Below, piece by piece: positions 24,901 through 37,869 of a stretch of 64,000 bases of DNA. How positions within the stretch are numbered: the first letter of the stretch is position 1; each line of letters begins with the position of its first letter. The translations under genes were made by a program, and so were the position numbers. The notes beneath the pieces were generated by a model. The model saw only the letters and a list, made by a program, of their open reading frames with translations. It was not told the DNA's origin and did no database searches. The stretch covers positions 45,917,998-45,981,997 of the forward strand of contig NC_062223.1 of the NCBI RefSeq assembly GCF_902686445.1. Direction: 5' to 3'. This DNA comes from Sciurus carolinensis. Taxonomy: Eukaryota > Chordata > Mammalia > Rodentia > Sciuridae.

Positions 24901-26248
24901 TTTATTCTTAATTCCTGTTCAAGGAGTAATCTGTTTATTATAAAATCATACAGAACAATATATTAAACAGAATTTGAAACAAGAATAGCTAGTGTGATTT
25001 TCAAGCTTACAAGTATTTTTACAACATTTTTATTAGGCTGAAAACACTAAGTTGAGTCCTTTTTGTGTGGTATTTCATGCAATCTTTTCTAGTCTATATT
25101 ACAAACACCTTTGAAAAGGGAGTTTGTTTTACCTAATTTTGAGATACTTTCCAAATGCCAAAGTCCCTAGTAAGTACATAATTAAAGTATAATATTTTGC
25201 ATTAACTTAAATAAAAGCAACTTTGAGTAAAATGCCCTCATGTTAAAACTTCCTATCTAAATGACAAATATTCCAACTCAAGCTTCCTATGGCTTAAAAG
25301 TAATCTTACCAGAAGTAACTTACTTATATCCCTATATTTACATTTTGACTTTCAATATGATCTTGTTCCCTTGCTTAAGAAAATTTTAGAGTTAAAAAAA
25401 TATAAAATGAAATTAAGCAAGATTTCATAAGTGCCTGCTGAAAGCTTCTGCTTTAATTTGACTGACAATTCTAGACACAGGATGGTGTGGCTTTGTGTAT
25501 TCCTACTGATAAAATCAACAATTAGAAAGATATCCTTATACCTCAATATTCTCTCATTACAAGTTTAATGCTACATTTTTGTTTCACTTATTATATAGTA
25601 AAATTATCTTCAATTATTTTAAAAGACAAAAATATAACATTTAACATTGATGTTTATCATTTTTAATCATCTGAAGTTATCTGTGTATTCAAACATTCTA
25701 CAAAAACATTGGATTTTAATATTTAAATTGTGAAAGCCTATAATTCATAAAAAATTTTTAACTTCAGGATTCAAAACTGTTACTTGAGTATTTCTAATTA
25801 GTGCTCTACTTTACAAAAGAGAAAAAGGTTCCTTTAAAGGATGTTGTTAAAATTATATGAGCTTCATGCTTAAGGTTCTAAATAAAATGTATAATAAACA
25901 TTTTAGTTAATTTTGATGTTTTATAAAAGATATAAATCTAAGGATGACAGAGAAGATATACAAATTAAAATTGTTTCATATATTAAGTACTTATTATGAA
26001 TTCAGTAAGAGTATACAGAAAATAGCAATTTTCATGTGTCTTCAGAAAGCAAAATTAGTACTAATGGATGAGAGGCTGCTTTAGCATCTGAAAGAATCTG
26101 GTAGAGACTAAAATGGGGTGCCTCTAAGAAAGTGAGTTCCACATGATTACAGAGAGGCTGGATGAGAAAATATGTGCACACAATAAGAAGCTAGCTTCGA
26201 ATCACATTAATCTTCCTTCCAATTTTAACCTTTTATGAAATTTAAGTA

Positions 26249-26306
26249 TTTTCTCAAAGAGACATTAATGCAACCTTAGAAAAATCTAGGTGTTTTCTCA
26301 AAGAGA
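26249..26306. repeat. 14-bp direct repeat
   Basis: TTTTCTCAAAGAGA occurs at 26249-26262 and 26293-26306, each followed within a few bases by ATTAAT. Confidence 0.8.
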
Positions 26307-26552
26307 ATGTATTAATTCTTTAAGTGCAAATTACACATCAAATGATTGTGTGCATCTATTACTTTTAAAACAAAGAATAATTTTAAGACCATAAATTAGC
26401 AAATTTTATTTAAAGTATGGAGTCCTCTAAAGTAAGGATTATTCTTTGAGGCAAATTTTCTCTGTAAATGACCATACAGTAAATATTTTTGGTCTTATAA
26501 ACCATAAGATTTTCAACTTAGCAATAGTAGTGTAAAAGTAGTCACAGACCAA

Positions 26553-26570
26553 ACAAATAGGCCTATTTGT
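26553..26570. other. Perfect 18-bp palindrome
   Basis: ACAAATAGGCCTATTTGT reads the same on both strands, with no spacer. Confidence 0.9.
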
Positions 26571-27694
26571 ATTTCAATAAAGTTTTTTTTTAAATGCTTA
26601 TTTCATGCTTTAATGCAACAGGGTCATAATTGGTTTTATACTGTCCTTTCCACACTTAATTTTACATGGACCAACACATAAGAACCTTTCAAATAAATGG
26701 GAATAAATGAGAAGTTATAATGATTGAACACTAAAGCAAAGTACTTATGGTACTATGAAGAATAGATCATGTTTCTAAAATATTTTTATCTGTACTCTTT
26801 GTTTTTGACCAAATTACATGTTAAGTCAACAGGTTATATGAAGGAAATGCAGTTATAAATTATGAACTACAAAGCTTTTCCTTTTGATTATAATTGTCCC
26901 AAATTAAATATCTTTCTGTATCAGAATGGTTTCCCAGGAGGAAATGCTTAAGAAGTCAAACTAAGGAACTAGATTGGAACTTGTCAGCTTTATGTTCACT
27001 AAGAGGTCAATGGATGATTCTTCAGTAAGGAAAGTCCTAGATTCTCTTATTATGGAAGTGGTATTAATTATTTTACTGTTAAAATACATTTAAATCAAAC
27101 TGTCCAAAATGTTACATTCAACTCCATTTTATACTTCATTCATAACTCATAAGTCTCACACATCTATGTTTTTTTCTGTTAAAAACCAGGAAAACATATA
27201 GGCAATAAAATAACTATTTGCCACAGAACACTAGGGATAGTAACAGGTAACTACTAGGTCAAAAGGGATTAGAAAGTATTGGTACTTTAAATGAGAGAAT
27301 TAGAATTGATGCTCTAGAGGACTTTTAGAAACAGTCTAAATCTTAGTTCACATCAGGAACCATTTATAAATTTATAAATTTGGAAAATTTATTATTAGAT
27401 CTTTAAGATAAAGTATTCAAAATAAATCTCAACAGTAATAACATGGCAATAATGAAATAATAATTCAGACAACATATCACATATTATTAAATAGAACTTG
27501 CTTTCTCATTGATTATCTGATATTTTTGAGCATAGTTATGCTTAATTTCAGCTACAATACTTTATGATGTTATTAGCTGAAAATTGCTGAAAGTTATTTT
27601 ACTTATGAAAAACCTTAAAAGTATATTTAAGCAGCTATGGAAAACTCCATTAACATTATCAGACTAATACATATATAGTCTAAAGGTGAGGTGT

Positions 27695-27905
27695 TTTTTT
27701 TTTGGTACTGGGGATTGAACCCAGGGGCACTTAACCACTGAGCTATACTTCCAGCCTCTTTTATTTTTATTTTTATTTTGAGACAGGGTCTAAATTGCTT
27801 AGGCCCTCACTAAGTTGTTGAGGTTGGTCTTGAACTTGGTGATCCTCCTACCTCAGCCTCCCAATTTGCTGAGATTACAGGCAGGCACCACCATGCCAGG
27901 CTGAT
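27695..27905 (-). repeat. B1-dID composite SINE, antisense
   Basis: TACTGGGGATTGAACCCAGG (dID) is followed by a B1 part (CTGAGATTACAGGCAGGCAC, CACCATGCCAGGCTG). Confidence 0.9.
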
Positions 27906-27957
27906 GGCGAGATTTTTATAGTCACACTATCTAGCATGTTTTGACCAGTGTCAAAAG

Positions 27958-28085
27958 GGCATTCATTCATTCATCCATTCATTCAATATTTGTTAAGTAT
28001 CTATATGATCAGGCATTGAAGTTGGAAAAGGGAAGTGATGATGAATAAAACAGCTAAGTTTACAGCACTTGTGCCCTTAAAAGAA
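27958..28085 (-). repeat. L2-type LINE fragment, antisense
   Basis: Repeated CATT units then TTCAATATTTGTTAAGTATC are the reverse of the L2 3' end; the ATTC units form a short simple repeat. Confidence 0.6.
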
Positions 28086-28554
28086 CCACATTTTTTCCAA
28101 AATGTTGATACCATATAGAAGAGGTTTCAGAAATGCATGATGTTTTCCCTGTACTTAAGTACAGCAGCAAAAATAAACAAAACAAGTAGAGTATAGATAT
28201 TCAAGAGCTCAATGACAAGCAGAGAAGAGCAGTCTTGGATCAGGGCTCATTCTATTTCATGATTGACTTTAGTATTTATAAACCAGTCAGTCGTACAAGT
28301 TTTAAAGAATAATTTATTATCATTCACTTGAATCTTAATTCAATCCATTGTTAACCTACTTTTGTTTAACCTAGAAGATTTTGTATGGCATTGACTGGAA
28401 TTTTAATTTTATTGTTATATTTGATAGTATGCAGTGACCTCCCAGCCCCCCCAAATTAAGGGTGTGTGGTTGCTGTGTATGAATGTTCAAATGCAGAGAG
28501 AAGAATCTAAAGGTGCTGGATAAATTTATTCATTTGTATATTTTTTCCATTTGA

Positions 28555-28660
28555 TTTTTTTTTTTTTTTTTTTTTTTATGGTGCTGGGGATTGAAACTTG
28601 TGCCCCAGATATGCTAGGCAAGTGCTTTACTGTTAAGGTACAATTTGTACCTGCTCCTAC
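28555..28660 (-). repeat. ID-type SINE with long T run, antisense
   Basis: A run of about 23 T, then ATGGTGCTGGGGATTGAAAC and ATGCTAGGCAAGTGCTTTAC, is the reverse of an ID element with its A tail. Confidence 0.85.
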
Positions 28661-30889
28661 AATTTGTTTTTTTGAAACTAAAAATGACTTTTTCATCATA
28701 AATATGTGTATTATATGTAAAATCTAAGTATTAAATTATTATAAAGAACAAAATATTTTCATTATTAATTTTAGTTTTATTCTTAAATCTTAATTTATTG
28801 AAAAATTAGGCTACTGAGTTCATTTAGTACAGAACATAACTAACATTTAACTGAACCATCATATTCCCTTAGAGTTTTGGAAGGGTTATGAAAGATAATT
28901 AGAATAAACTACTGTGTAGTTTGATTTCTTTTTAATACCTTTCTCTGACAAGTTTTGAAAATAAGTACAGAAAAAATGGACTATACTAGTTAACCATTTG
29001 GAAATCTGAAAGTTTAATAATAAATAGTTGAACATGTACTACTGTGCTGTGTTTTGCTATACTTGGACATGATCCATATATTTAAACAAATAAACAAATA
29101 TGTATATATTTCAAGTATATATAAGCAGTTTTCCCTTAAAAGCTATAATTACATGTTTTAATAATTTTTTATAATTATGTCAAGAATGTGGCACTAATGC
29201 ATGTGGTTCTGTTCAACATTTTAGTAATTTGCTTATAAAGATATTAATAAATTAGTTATTGTATTAACCTTTTCCTTCGCTTACTGAATAGAAGAAAAGT
29301 TGACCCATTTATTTATAGGCTCAACAAGGGCAATCCATTTCATGCTATAGCAATGACCCTTCACAAAGATCTTGTAAATGAGTAGCCTATTACAATATGT
29401 ACAAGTGACCTTTAAATTGCACCAAGGGGCTTTTTGTTACAAGCTTTTTCAATACTACACCATAGCTACAGTATAAGTTAGGAAAATATTTCTTAGGTTA
29501 TTGAGCAGAAATGGCAGAAATATTAACAATAAAAACCTGTATCAAAATATACAAGTGAAAAGTCTAAGGCATTTAAGTCTATACTATAATAACACTTTTA
29601 AAAATAACTATTGGCCAGAAACTATTACTTCATCATAGAAGAATTAAATATTTAAAACATTCATAAAGTTATTAATTAAAGACTTCAGAAATTTAATCAA
29701 ATAAATGTTGCTTATAATGACCTTAGGAAACATAGTTATATCAAAATTGATACCAGCTTTATTTTGTAACAAACATTTTTAATTGTAGTAAAAGACCCTT
29801 CTCCCTTTTACTAAATGACTGTACATTTTGAAGTTTTATTCCTTGGAAACATTCAGTAAATAATCCTATACCTAAACCAAGAGATACCCAAATATGTTTG
29901 AAGTATTATTACATACTGAGCAATGATATTTAAATAATTTTCCAATAAAGTACTGGGTCAGGTATTTCAACTGCTTTACTAGGAAATTTATGAATGAGTG
30001 CAATATATTTTTGATGGTCTTACAAAACATTGAAACCAAATACTCAATTTGATTAAACCATATCTTATTTCTGGAAAGCTCATGCCAAAATGATTTAATT
30101 TGATTCTCTACAACAATGATGGGTTGACTTGACAGCACCTGACAAAACAGTTCAGTGAACTTCACTATGCTAGATATGAAGGACCTGAACTGGTACAAAA
30201 AGGCCACCATGCATGGAGTTGTGAATTTTAATTTCTAATTAAATAAGATAATTACTTTACTAGTTTGGGGGCTAAAGACATTTCCATAATACTCTACTTT
30301 CTCTGTTCCCAATCTTATCTTTTAAAACTAAAAATTTAAGTTTGATATCATGTTGTCTTAATGAGGTACACAATTTCTTCATATTATTAAGTTGTTGGAA
30401 ATGTCTTGAGTAATATTAATCAATAAAAAAGGAAAATACTTTGCAATCATGGGACTTATTGCTTAATTTTACTAAAAGATAGTACTCAGAGAACTTCCAA
30501 ATAAAATAATTGCAAGGAAAAATGAAGAAATACAACTTCTCATAAGAATGAATAAAGCCTTCATTAGAACCAATTATGATAAAAGAGAAGGCAAAAATTA
30601 GGAATTTCAAAAATTGAACTTAGCAGAACTTTATTAACTTAGAAGTTGCATATACCTTAATTATCTTACAGGATAATTTTTGATGTTTCAGAGACATCAA
30701 ATAATCTAGAAAGACGTAAAATATAAAAACATGTTAACTAATTATGAGCAAATTAACATTTGCAAAGGAAGTTGAATACAGAACTTAAGGGAATGATATA
30801 TTGTAATTCAATTTGGTTTACTTTTGAATTATATCAGAATAGTTGACTGAAACAAGTGAATCACCTTTTTTTTTGTAATAAATTTCTTA

Positions 30890-31088
30890 AAACCATGTAT
30901 TTAGTATTTCATTTGTTCAAGGCATTACCATATTTAATTATTATTTTATCCTCACAGGAACCCTTGCATGTAACTATTATACACATTTTAGTAAAGAAAT
31001 ATGAGGAGTTACTTAAGTTTCCCAAAGTCATATATCTTTGGTTACCAGGCTTAAATATAGATCTTCTTACTCACTGTGCAAAATTACA
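30890..31088 (-). repeat. MIR SINE fragment, antisense
   Basis: TTATCCTCACAGGAACCCTT, AAGAAATATGAGGAGTTACT and GTTACCAGGCTTAAATATAG follow reversed MIR. Confidence 0.65.
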
Positions 31089-31139
31089 GTAGAATGTTAA
31101 TGTGTTCAGAACTCTGATAATTATTATTAATAAAATACA

Positions 31140-31388
31140 GTAAGTTTTATTAAGTGTTTAACAGGTTCCTGGGACTAATGCAAGTGTTTTATAGGTATTA
31201 TTTAATAAATCTCACAACTACCATATACTATTATTATCTACATCTTACAAGTGAGGAAACTTACAATTCAGAGAGATTAAGCAACTTAATTTACCCAAAG
31301 TCAGAGAGCCAACAACTAACAAAACTGATACCTAAATCCAAATCGGTTTCATTCTAAAGCCTGTACTCTTAACTGTCTGCCATGCCCC
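31140..31388 (-). repeat. MIR SINE, antisense
   Basis: ATTATTATCTACATCTTACA, AGTGAGGAAACTTACAATTC and AGAGATTAAGCAACTTAATT to GTCTGCCATGCC follow nearly complete reversed MIR. It lies next to another antisense MIR. Confidence 0.8.
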
Positions 31389-31487
31389 AGTGGTACAAAC
31401 ATTGTATATCTTCAGTGTACATTATATCATCAATGTAATATTTAACCAATGTAATACCTTCAGTATATAAGCCAGAAAGTCTCTGTC

Positions 31488-31800
31488 CTAAAGAATTGGA
31501 AAATATCATGCTAAGTGAGATAAGCCAATCTCAAAAACCCAAAGGATGAATGATCTCGCTGATAAGCGGATGATGACACATAATGGGAGGTGAGGGGGGG
31601 CAAGAATGGAGGAAGGAGGGACTGTATAGAGGGAAGAGAGAGGTGGGACGGGTAGGGGAAAGGAAAAAAATAACAGAATGAGTCAAAATCTATTACCCTA
31701 GGTAAATGTATGATTACATAAATGGTATGCCTCTACTTCATGTACAAACAAACAAGATGTATCCCATTTGTTTACAATAAAAATGAATTTAAAAAAAAGA
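31488..31800 (+). mobile_element. LINE-1 3' end, 5'-truncated insertion
   Basis: GCTAAGTGAGATAAGCCAAT, ATGAATGATCTCGCTGATAA and a G-rich 3' UTR ending AATAAAAATGAATTTAAA match the 3' end also seen at 11090-11390. AAAGAATT appears at both edges as a possible target duplication. Confidence 0.85.
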
Positions 31801-32139
31801 ATTTTCAAACAAGAATTGGATTTTTAAGAATCTTGGAAATGTGTGTACTTTGTATATCTGAATGTGTAATATATGTAGACATGGGATAATATGTATGTTA
31901 GCTTTCAAGCTAAAAATCCTGGCATAACAAACATTTCTACTTTGTTTTTATGAAATTATGAAGTTTAGGTTAATCATAGCGTATTCCTGATATAACATGA
32001 TATTATATACATACATAAACATACTTGTATATATGATTATATTAGGGTAGTAATATTGTTCTTTCCTTTCACCTATTTCTGATGGATTATTGTGAAACAA
32101 TTAATGGCAAAAAATACAAAACCATTCCTATGAACTATC

Positions 32140-32480
32140 TACTTTGATTGGAAGACTTATTTGCACACAAGACAAAGTATGTCCCTACTTTTGTGGAGTT
32201 AATATTTTAGTGATGAGGTTGAGGAAATAAATGAACTGATAAACAGTTATAGTAATATGTAAAAGTTACACCAAGAATTAAAACAGGGTATGTGATTGTA
32301 ACTTAATGACTATTTCAGGTGGGTTAATCATCTCTAAAGAAGAGAATGAGATAGTTAACCTTCATTCAAATGCACAAAAGGCCTTGAAAGGATTAACTTG
32401 AATATTATGGACATTTGCTGTGCAAAGAGGCAGAGGCAATACTAAACTTGGAGTGTTTTGGGTATAAAAGTATCCTTAAA
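32140..32480 (-). repeat. L2-like LINE fragment, antisense
   Basis: GTATGTCCCTACTTTTGTGG, AGTTAATATTTTAGTGATGA and AAATAAATGAACTGATAAAC resemble reversed L2 (tccctgccctcgtggag...). Diverged. Confidence 0.5.
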
Positions 32481-33239
32481 GTTATGTACACCACAAAGTT
32501 CAAAGATACCTAGTTAAGCATTAGTATTCCAGGTATGTTGGAGGATATACTAACAAAATATATGTTCTTGTCTACTAGAACTCAAAATTACATTTAGGTG
32601 AGGAAATGGGACAGTGATGATTTGTCATCATTTTGTTTTCTTTTTCTGTCTTCCTTAGACACATAAAGACACATTGTGAAAGGAAGTGCTTGAGAGTGTC
32701 ATATAAACTGGGTAAACTCTGTTCCAGTAATTCTACAAAGGCTTTAGGAAAATCCTTCAATGCAATGTAATCTTCCCAAGCCAAACCGCAGGACACATAC
32801 ATGAACATTCATGTCTTCAAAATTTGGAAAAGATGAGAAATATTTTTGTCTCTGCATCTTTAGATAATACTTAGTTTATATCAACCTGGTTTCAAAGTTT
32901 TGATAACTGCACAGGAGGTACCATAATATCTTTCTGAGAAATGCATGAACTAAAGAAAATTAACAGGATTATAAATATTGGACGTCTGCTTTACGCAATG
33001 GTCTTGTCGTTCAACATGTTTTTCTTAAATTTCCCTAGTAAAATATAGTTTTGAACTAATATAAAAAATAGTCCAATGTAGAACCTAAAACCTTAAGTTC
33101 AAATTATAAAATGAAGACTTATATAAAAGTTGTTTATAGTCAAGATATTTTAATAATATTTCTCAAAGAAATAGGATTCATTTCATATAACTGATTATAA
33201 GTTTAACATCCTAGGTGTTGGTGACTATACAGAAACTTT

Positions 33240-33540
33240 TATAATAGGCAAACATGAACTGAGTCTTCCTTGCCAAATGAAGCAATGATGTTCTGCCAGC
33301 CGAACATCATGTGAAATGAACACAAAAGCAAACAGGCCTTGTGCCGCCCGAGGGAAAGTCAGCAAGATGGCAGTTTCAATCATTCGGAATAATACTAAAG
33401 CAGCCTTAGGCTTTTCTCAGAATGGAAACATGTCACTATTACTGCGCTATTTCAACAAATCAGAATGCAGAGAGAAGAACACTTATGCAATCACATTCTG
33501 GAAGGGCACTTTACTCAACATTTAAGTGGAAAACAATTAT
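33240..33540. promoter_or_regulatory. Candidate conserved non-coding element with a 9-bp inverted repeat
   Basis: A repeat-free, GC-richer block. It contains the inverted repeat ATGATGTTC / GAACATCAT (33285-33293 and 33302-33310) with an 8-bp spacer. It also has a YY1-like AAGATGGC (33365-33372). A 69-codon open frame spans it on the plus strand but resembles no protein I know. Confidence 0.4.
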
Positions 33541-33879
33541 AAAGAAATTTCAGAAAAATTGTCAGTGAACATAAATGACTCAGGGAAAAATGTATTATTT
33601 TTTCTTTCAATAGGCTTAATAGATTTTTAAAAAGCTCACCACTTAGAAACAATTTCCTTTTACAGTCTCCTTAAGGAACTATTAATGTAAAGATAAACTT
33701 AGATGAAGTGGTAAGTGAAAAGTTTGGTACTTAGGCTGCCAGTAAGAAATACTCATTCTCTGATAAAATACTCTCACTCTGGAAGATTTGATCAAAAGGA
33801 ATAAGTTTTCACAACATTTATATAGGAAGTTAAAAAATACTTCAAATATTTTGGGAAATTACCTAATCAGTATACTTTT

Positions 33880-34250
33880 AGCATATGTCTAGTCATGTAG
33901 CCATCTTTGGTCAATCATCAAAAAATCAAAGGCAAATTGGCATGACTCAACTCTAACTTTAATACCGCATGATTGTGTCGTGTAAGCTTGTTTTGTGTGA
34001 GAGCTGCTGTGGTTTTAGCAGAGAGATTAACAACCGGACCTAAGCTGGCCTCCAAACCTTGCCCTGCTGATGCCTCAAGCTCTTTGAAGTCTGACCATCA
34101 TACCTGGCAAAACAACAGTGGGAACTAGGATGGTGTCAGATCTAATCAAATTGTTCGCTGCAGCATAGCTAACTATGGGGTTCACTAATTGGCCCAATTG
34201 CGGATTATACCTTTTGCTACAGATTCAAGACAATAATTTAGTTAAATGAT
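33880..34250. promoter_or_regulatory. Candidate conserved non-coding element
   Basis: A repeat-free, high-complexity block. It has a TCF/LEF-type ATCAAAGG (near 33925-33932), the near-palindrome AATTGGCCCAATT (34187-34199) and an OTX/CRX-type GGATTA core (34202-34207). The second half is among the most GC-rich intronic stretches in the window. A role as a PAX6 enhancer is inferred from location. Confidence 0.45.
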
Positions 34251-37195
34251 GTTTTTTTTTTTTTCCTTATCTCTTCTAATTAAGATTCCAAAGTGGGAAG
34301 AAATAGGATTAGACAGTCTCAAAACTGTGTTCCCTTAAGGTGGTATGCACTTTTGATAGGTTCACTATGGAATGTGAAATATATAGGATATTGCTATATG
34401 TCTCTCTCTCAGGATTAAAGTATAAATGGGCATGGTAATATAATAAATATTAAAATGTGAATGAATAGAAAATAACATTTGATTGTAGAGCAATGTTCAT
34501 TTATGTTTATTTTGACAAATGATTTCATAAAAATGAATAGATGCCTATCTTGAACTTCGATTTTTTGGTTTAACTGGAATAAAAACTAACATAGAAAGCA
34601 ACCAATATTTCTGGTGGGTATCATTATCAGAAAAATTATATTAGACTATATGGCCCATGATGTTCCAACTTATAACAAGGCTTCCAAGTCACACATTTAT
34701 TTTTCCATTATTTGACTTAGTGACATAATTGGAATTTACAAGCAAGTTAACTCTTCCTCTCCCCATCTCTAGATATACTAAACATATATTCACCCTCTTC
34801 TCATTTAAAAACTGGAATGGCTGTTGAAACTAAATATTGAGAAGAAAGTAAACCTAGAACTAAAGATACCATGTGACAAATCAATTTGCTAAGCATTATA
34901 ATAGTGTTTAGTAGTTTGCAAGAATTTACACTTTTCCAAAATGTAAAAATTTCAAATAATTCTGTGAAGTCATATCAAGTTAGGTGATAGCATCATTGTA
35001 AAACTAATTCATACCAGTGGCGCACATGATTCTGGTCTTAATACCTGAGAAAAAAAATTCTTAGTGATTGGAATGGTACTGAGGTCCTGTATTCTGAATT
35101 AAGTACAAAGTATCATAAGACAATCTTGAAAAAACTTGGTTTACTTTGACAGTCTCTGCTTTCAATATTTATTTAGTCTACAAGACCCACATATGCACTA
35201 TTTATGATACTTACTACTTCTGGGACAATTAAAGACTGAGCAATTATTAATCCTTATACTGAAAGTTTATAGTTAATGATAAGACATATATATCTTGTAT
35301 ATTTTGGCATAACCCAGTTATCACACTCTGACTTGACCTTGGAAACATTGATTCTTAGAACTGAAACACTGTCCCATAAGTGGAAATCCTCTATATAATA
35401 ACCTTATAGATCCTGCAACTACTATAATAATATGTTATCATTCCCATTAGAAAATCAGTAGAATATGTAAGCTGAAAATACAAAAATCAAAATAATGAAA
35501 TATAAAATGAAAATGAAAATGTTTTTATATAATCAAAAAACAGCCATATTTCAAATTCTACCAAATCTTACTTCTTTATGTATTATAATGACAAACACAA
35601 TTACAATGTAAAGAAAAGACTAGCTTATGATAATCACTTTAAAGAAGCAAAAAAAAAAAAAAAGCACAGAAACTGAATTAATGCAAGTTTAAGCCATTAT
35701 TTCACCTCAGAAAGGAACATATACACCCAAGTTATAAATTTTAGACATAATGGTGAAGGCAGTATGTATGGGTCACTTAACCAGTGGAGTTTATATAATA
35801 TTTACAGTTGCCTTATTTGGACTATGTTAAAAACCCTATTTATAATTTCTCTATAGTGTGTATATTTCCACAAAGATTGTATACCTGCTTGTAAGTGACC
35901 CTATTCTTAGTTCTGTGGTGAATACTTACCTAGGATACATGCCAGGATTTTGTTATTAGTTTAGATATGATTATGCTATGGTTTTTATAGATGAGGCTAA
36001 TTTACACAGCTTTATAGTTGTAGGTGTCAATAATAATTTACTGGGGTTAGATAAATGTTTCCACTTTAGTCTAAATAATACCAATACATACTCCAAGAAG
36101 GAAAAAATATTCTTTTGCCTTCTCCAATCACTCAAAGAAATTAGAGACTATTAAAGTTGCTTTATCAGATAGAAGCTCTTAGTAGTTGTTAGTAAAAATA
36201 TTAATCAGTTTTCATGCATAAAAAGGGCAATGACTAAATAAACAAGAAAGTATCCTAAAAATATGGATGAGGGTGTTATGCGGGTGTTTGCCTGTTTCTT
36301 TTGCTCCTTTCTCAAACTATGCTCCCCTTTGAGACCATGTGATCAATAATTAATTTCATATTGTAACAAATCTGTCTGCATGAAATCAGAAAAACATTTT
36401 ACTTTACCTATCAAACCACCAACTTTTCCTTCTGAAAGTAAGACACAGATATAATGCCTGGTTTAGTATAGTTTCAGATTTTACAAATTAGTATGCAGTT
36501 ATGTTTTTAAAATGTCAGGCTATTAGGGAAAAATTATTTGTTGTGTGTACTAAAACACTGGCACATGATAGATGATTTTACTTTCAGGTTATGTCTACTT
36601 TTGTTTCTAGTTTTTATAATATATCCCCAAAGACTTGTTAGGTATTTGAATACACATCTTTATAATGTGCAATGCTATACTGAAAGCATTTAATTTTAGA
36701 TGAACTACATGTTTTTATTCTATATGAATTATACCTATATGTACTTCTACTAGGTTTGTTAGATTCTTTATATTTTTATAATAACCAAATTTAATATTAT
36801 AGCATAAGTGAGTAAGTTATTTAGAATGAGTTTCACCTAAATTTTTATTAAGAAAACCAAAAATTCCTTACTGATTAGGTCTTAAGCCAAGAGGTAAAGA
36901 ATTTGATCAACTGTTTTGAATATTTGCTTCTTAAAAAAACCAACTGTTTATTTTTATTTTGTTTTCAAATATTGCTTCTATAAAGTATAAGGTGACCAAT
37001 TATAATGGTTCTCTGAGATTAGTAAAGTGAGAAGAAGAAGAAAAGAAAAAACAGGAATGGAAACCTGTGTGGTTAATAAAAGTTCTCTCGACAGCTCCAG
37101 TGGTAAAGTACAGTCTCTGTTAGAACCTAGTTATTCAAAGGAGAGGTTCCACTTGACATTATAGTCTTTCATTTCCCTCACCTCCCAACTCTCAA

Positions 37196-37240
37196 CAAAA
37201 CAAAACAAAACAAAACAAAACAAAACAAAACAAAACAAAA
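37196..37240. repeat. CAAAA pentanucleotide microsatellite
   Basis: Nine uninterrupted CAAAA units, ending four bases before an ID SINE. Confidence 0.95.
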
Positions 37241-37243
37241 CAT

Positions 37244-37390
37244 GGGGCTGGGGTTGTGGTTCAGTGGTACAACACTTGCCTAGCATGTGTGAGGCACTGG
37301 GCTTGATACTCAGCATCAGATATAAATAAATGAATAAAATAAAGGCCTATCAATATCTAAAAACATATAAAAAACAAAGAAAGAGAAAGA
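37244..37390 (+). repeat. ID SINE (sciurid type)
   Basis: GGGGCTGGGGTTGTGGTTCA, GCATGTGTGAGGCACTGGGC and the tail AAATAAATGAATAAAATAAA followed by GGCCTATCAA are typical of squirrel ID elements. Confidence 0.93.
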
Positions 37391-37592
37391 GAGAGATCAT
37401 AAACATGATTCACATACTGTACTATTTTATTCTTTGGGCACAATAATTGTTTTCATTGAGGAAGCGCCTTTCTTAATTTGTATGGTAATAGAAATGATAA
37501 CCTGGATTTGGTTGACAGAATTTTGATTTTTGAGAAAAGAGTACAATTTACATCCTTCACTTAAAATATAAATTCAACTTAAAAGACAATGA

Positions 37593-37732
37593 GGGGTTGG
37601 GGTTGTGGCTCAGTGGTAGAGTGCTTGCCTGGCATGTGTGAGGCAATGGGTTTGATTCTCAACACTACATATGAATAAATGAATAAAATAAAGGTCTATC
37701 AACATCTAAAAGAAATATTAAAAAAAAAAAGA
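37593..37732 (+). repeat. ID SINE (sciurid type)
   Basis: GGGGTTGGGGTTGTGGCTCA, GAGGCAATGGGTTTGATTCT and the tail AATAAATGAATAAAATAAAG. It is about 350 bp from a second copy in the same orientation. Confidence 0.93.
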
Positions 37733-37869
37733 CAATGATAGCATGCTTTCCTTGGAACAGTAAGCTATAAATTTATACCTCTAAAAGTTTTAAGCAATAT
37801 AATGGTAAATTACTCAATATTCTATTAGAAAAACTGAAACAATGTTTGAACAATTACAGTGTTGGGTTC

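Noticed and set aside
29872..30210. A 112-codon minus-strand open frame in the ELP4 sense orientation
   Set aside because: Residue composition is typical of translated AT-rich DNA; no acceptor or donor in a matching phase and no known ELP4 isoform uses it.
37196..37240. Regular CAAAA array, considered as a CRISPR-like or satellite structure
   Set aside because: A simple five-base microsatellite without spacers, in a mammalian intron.
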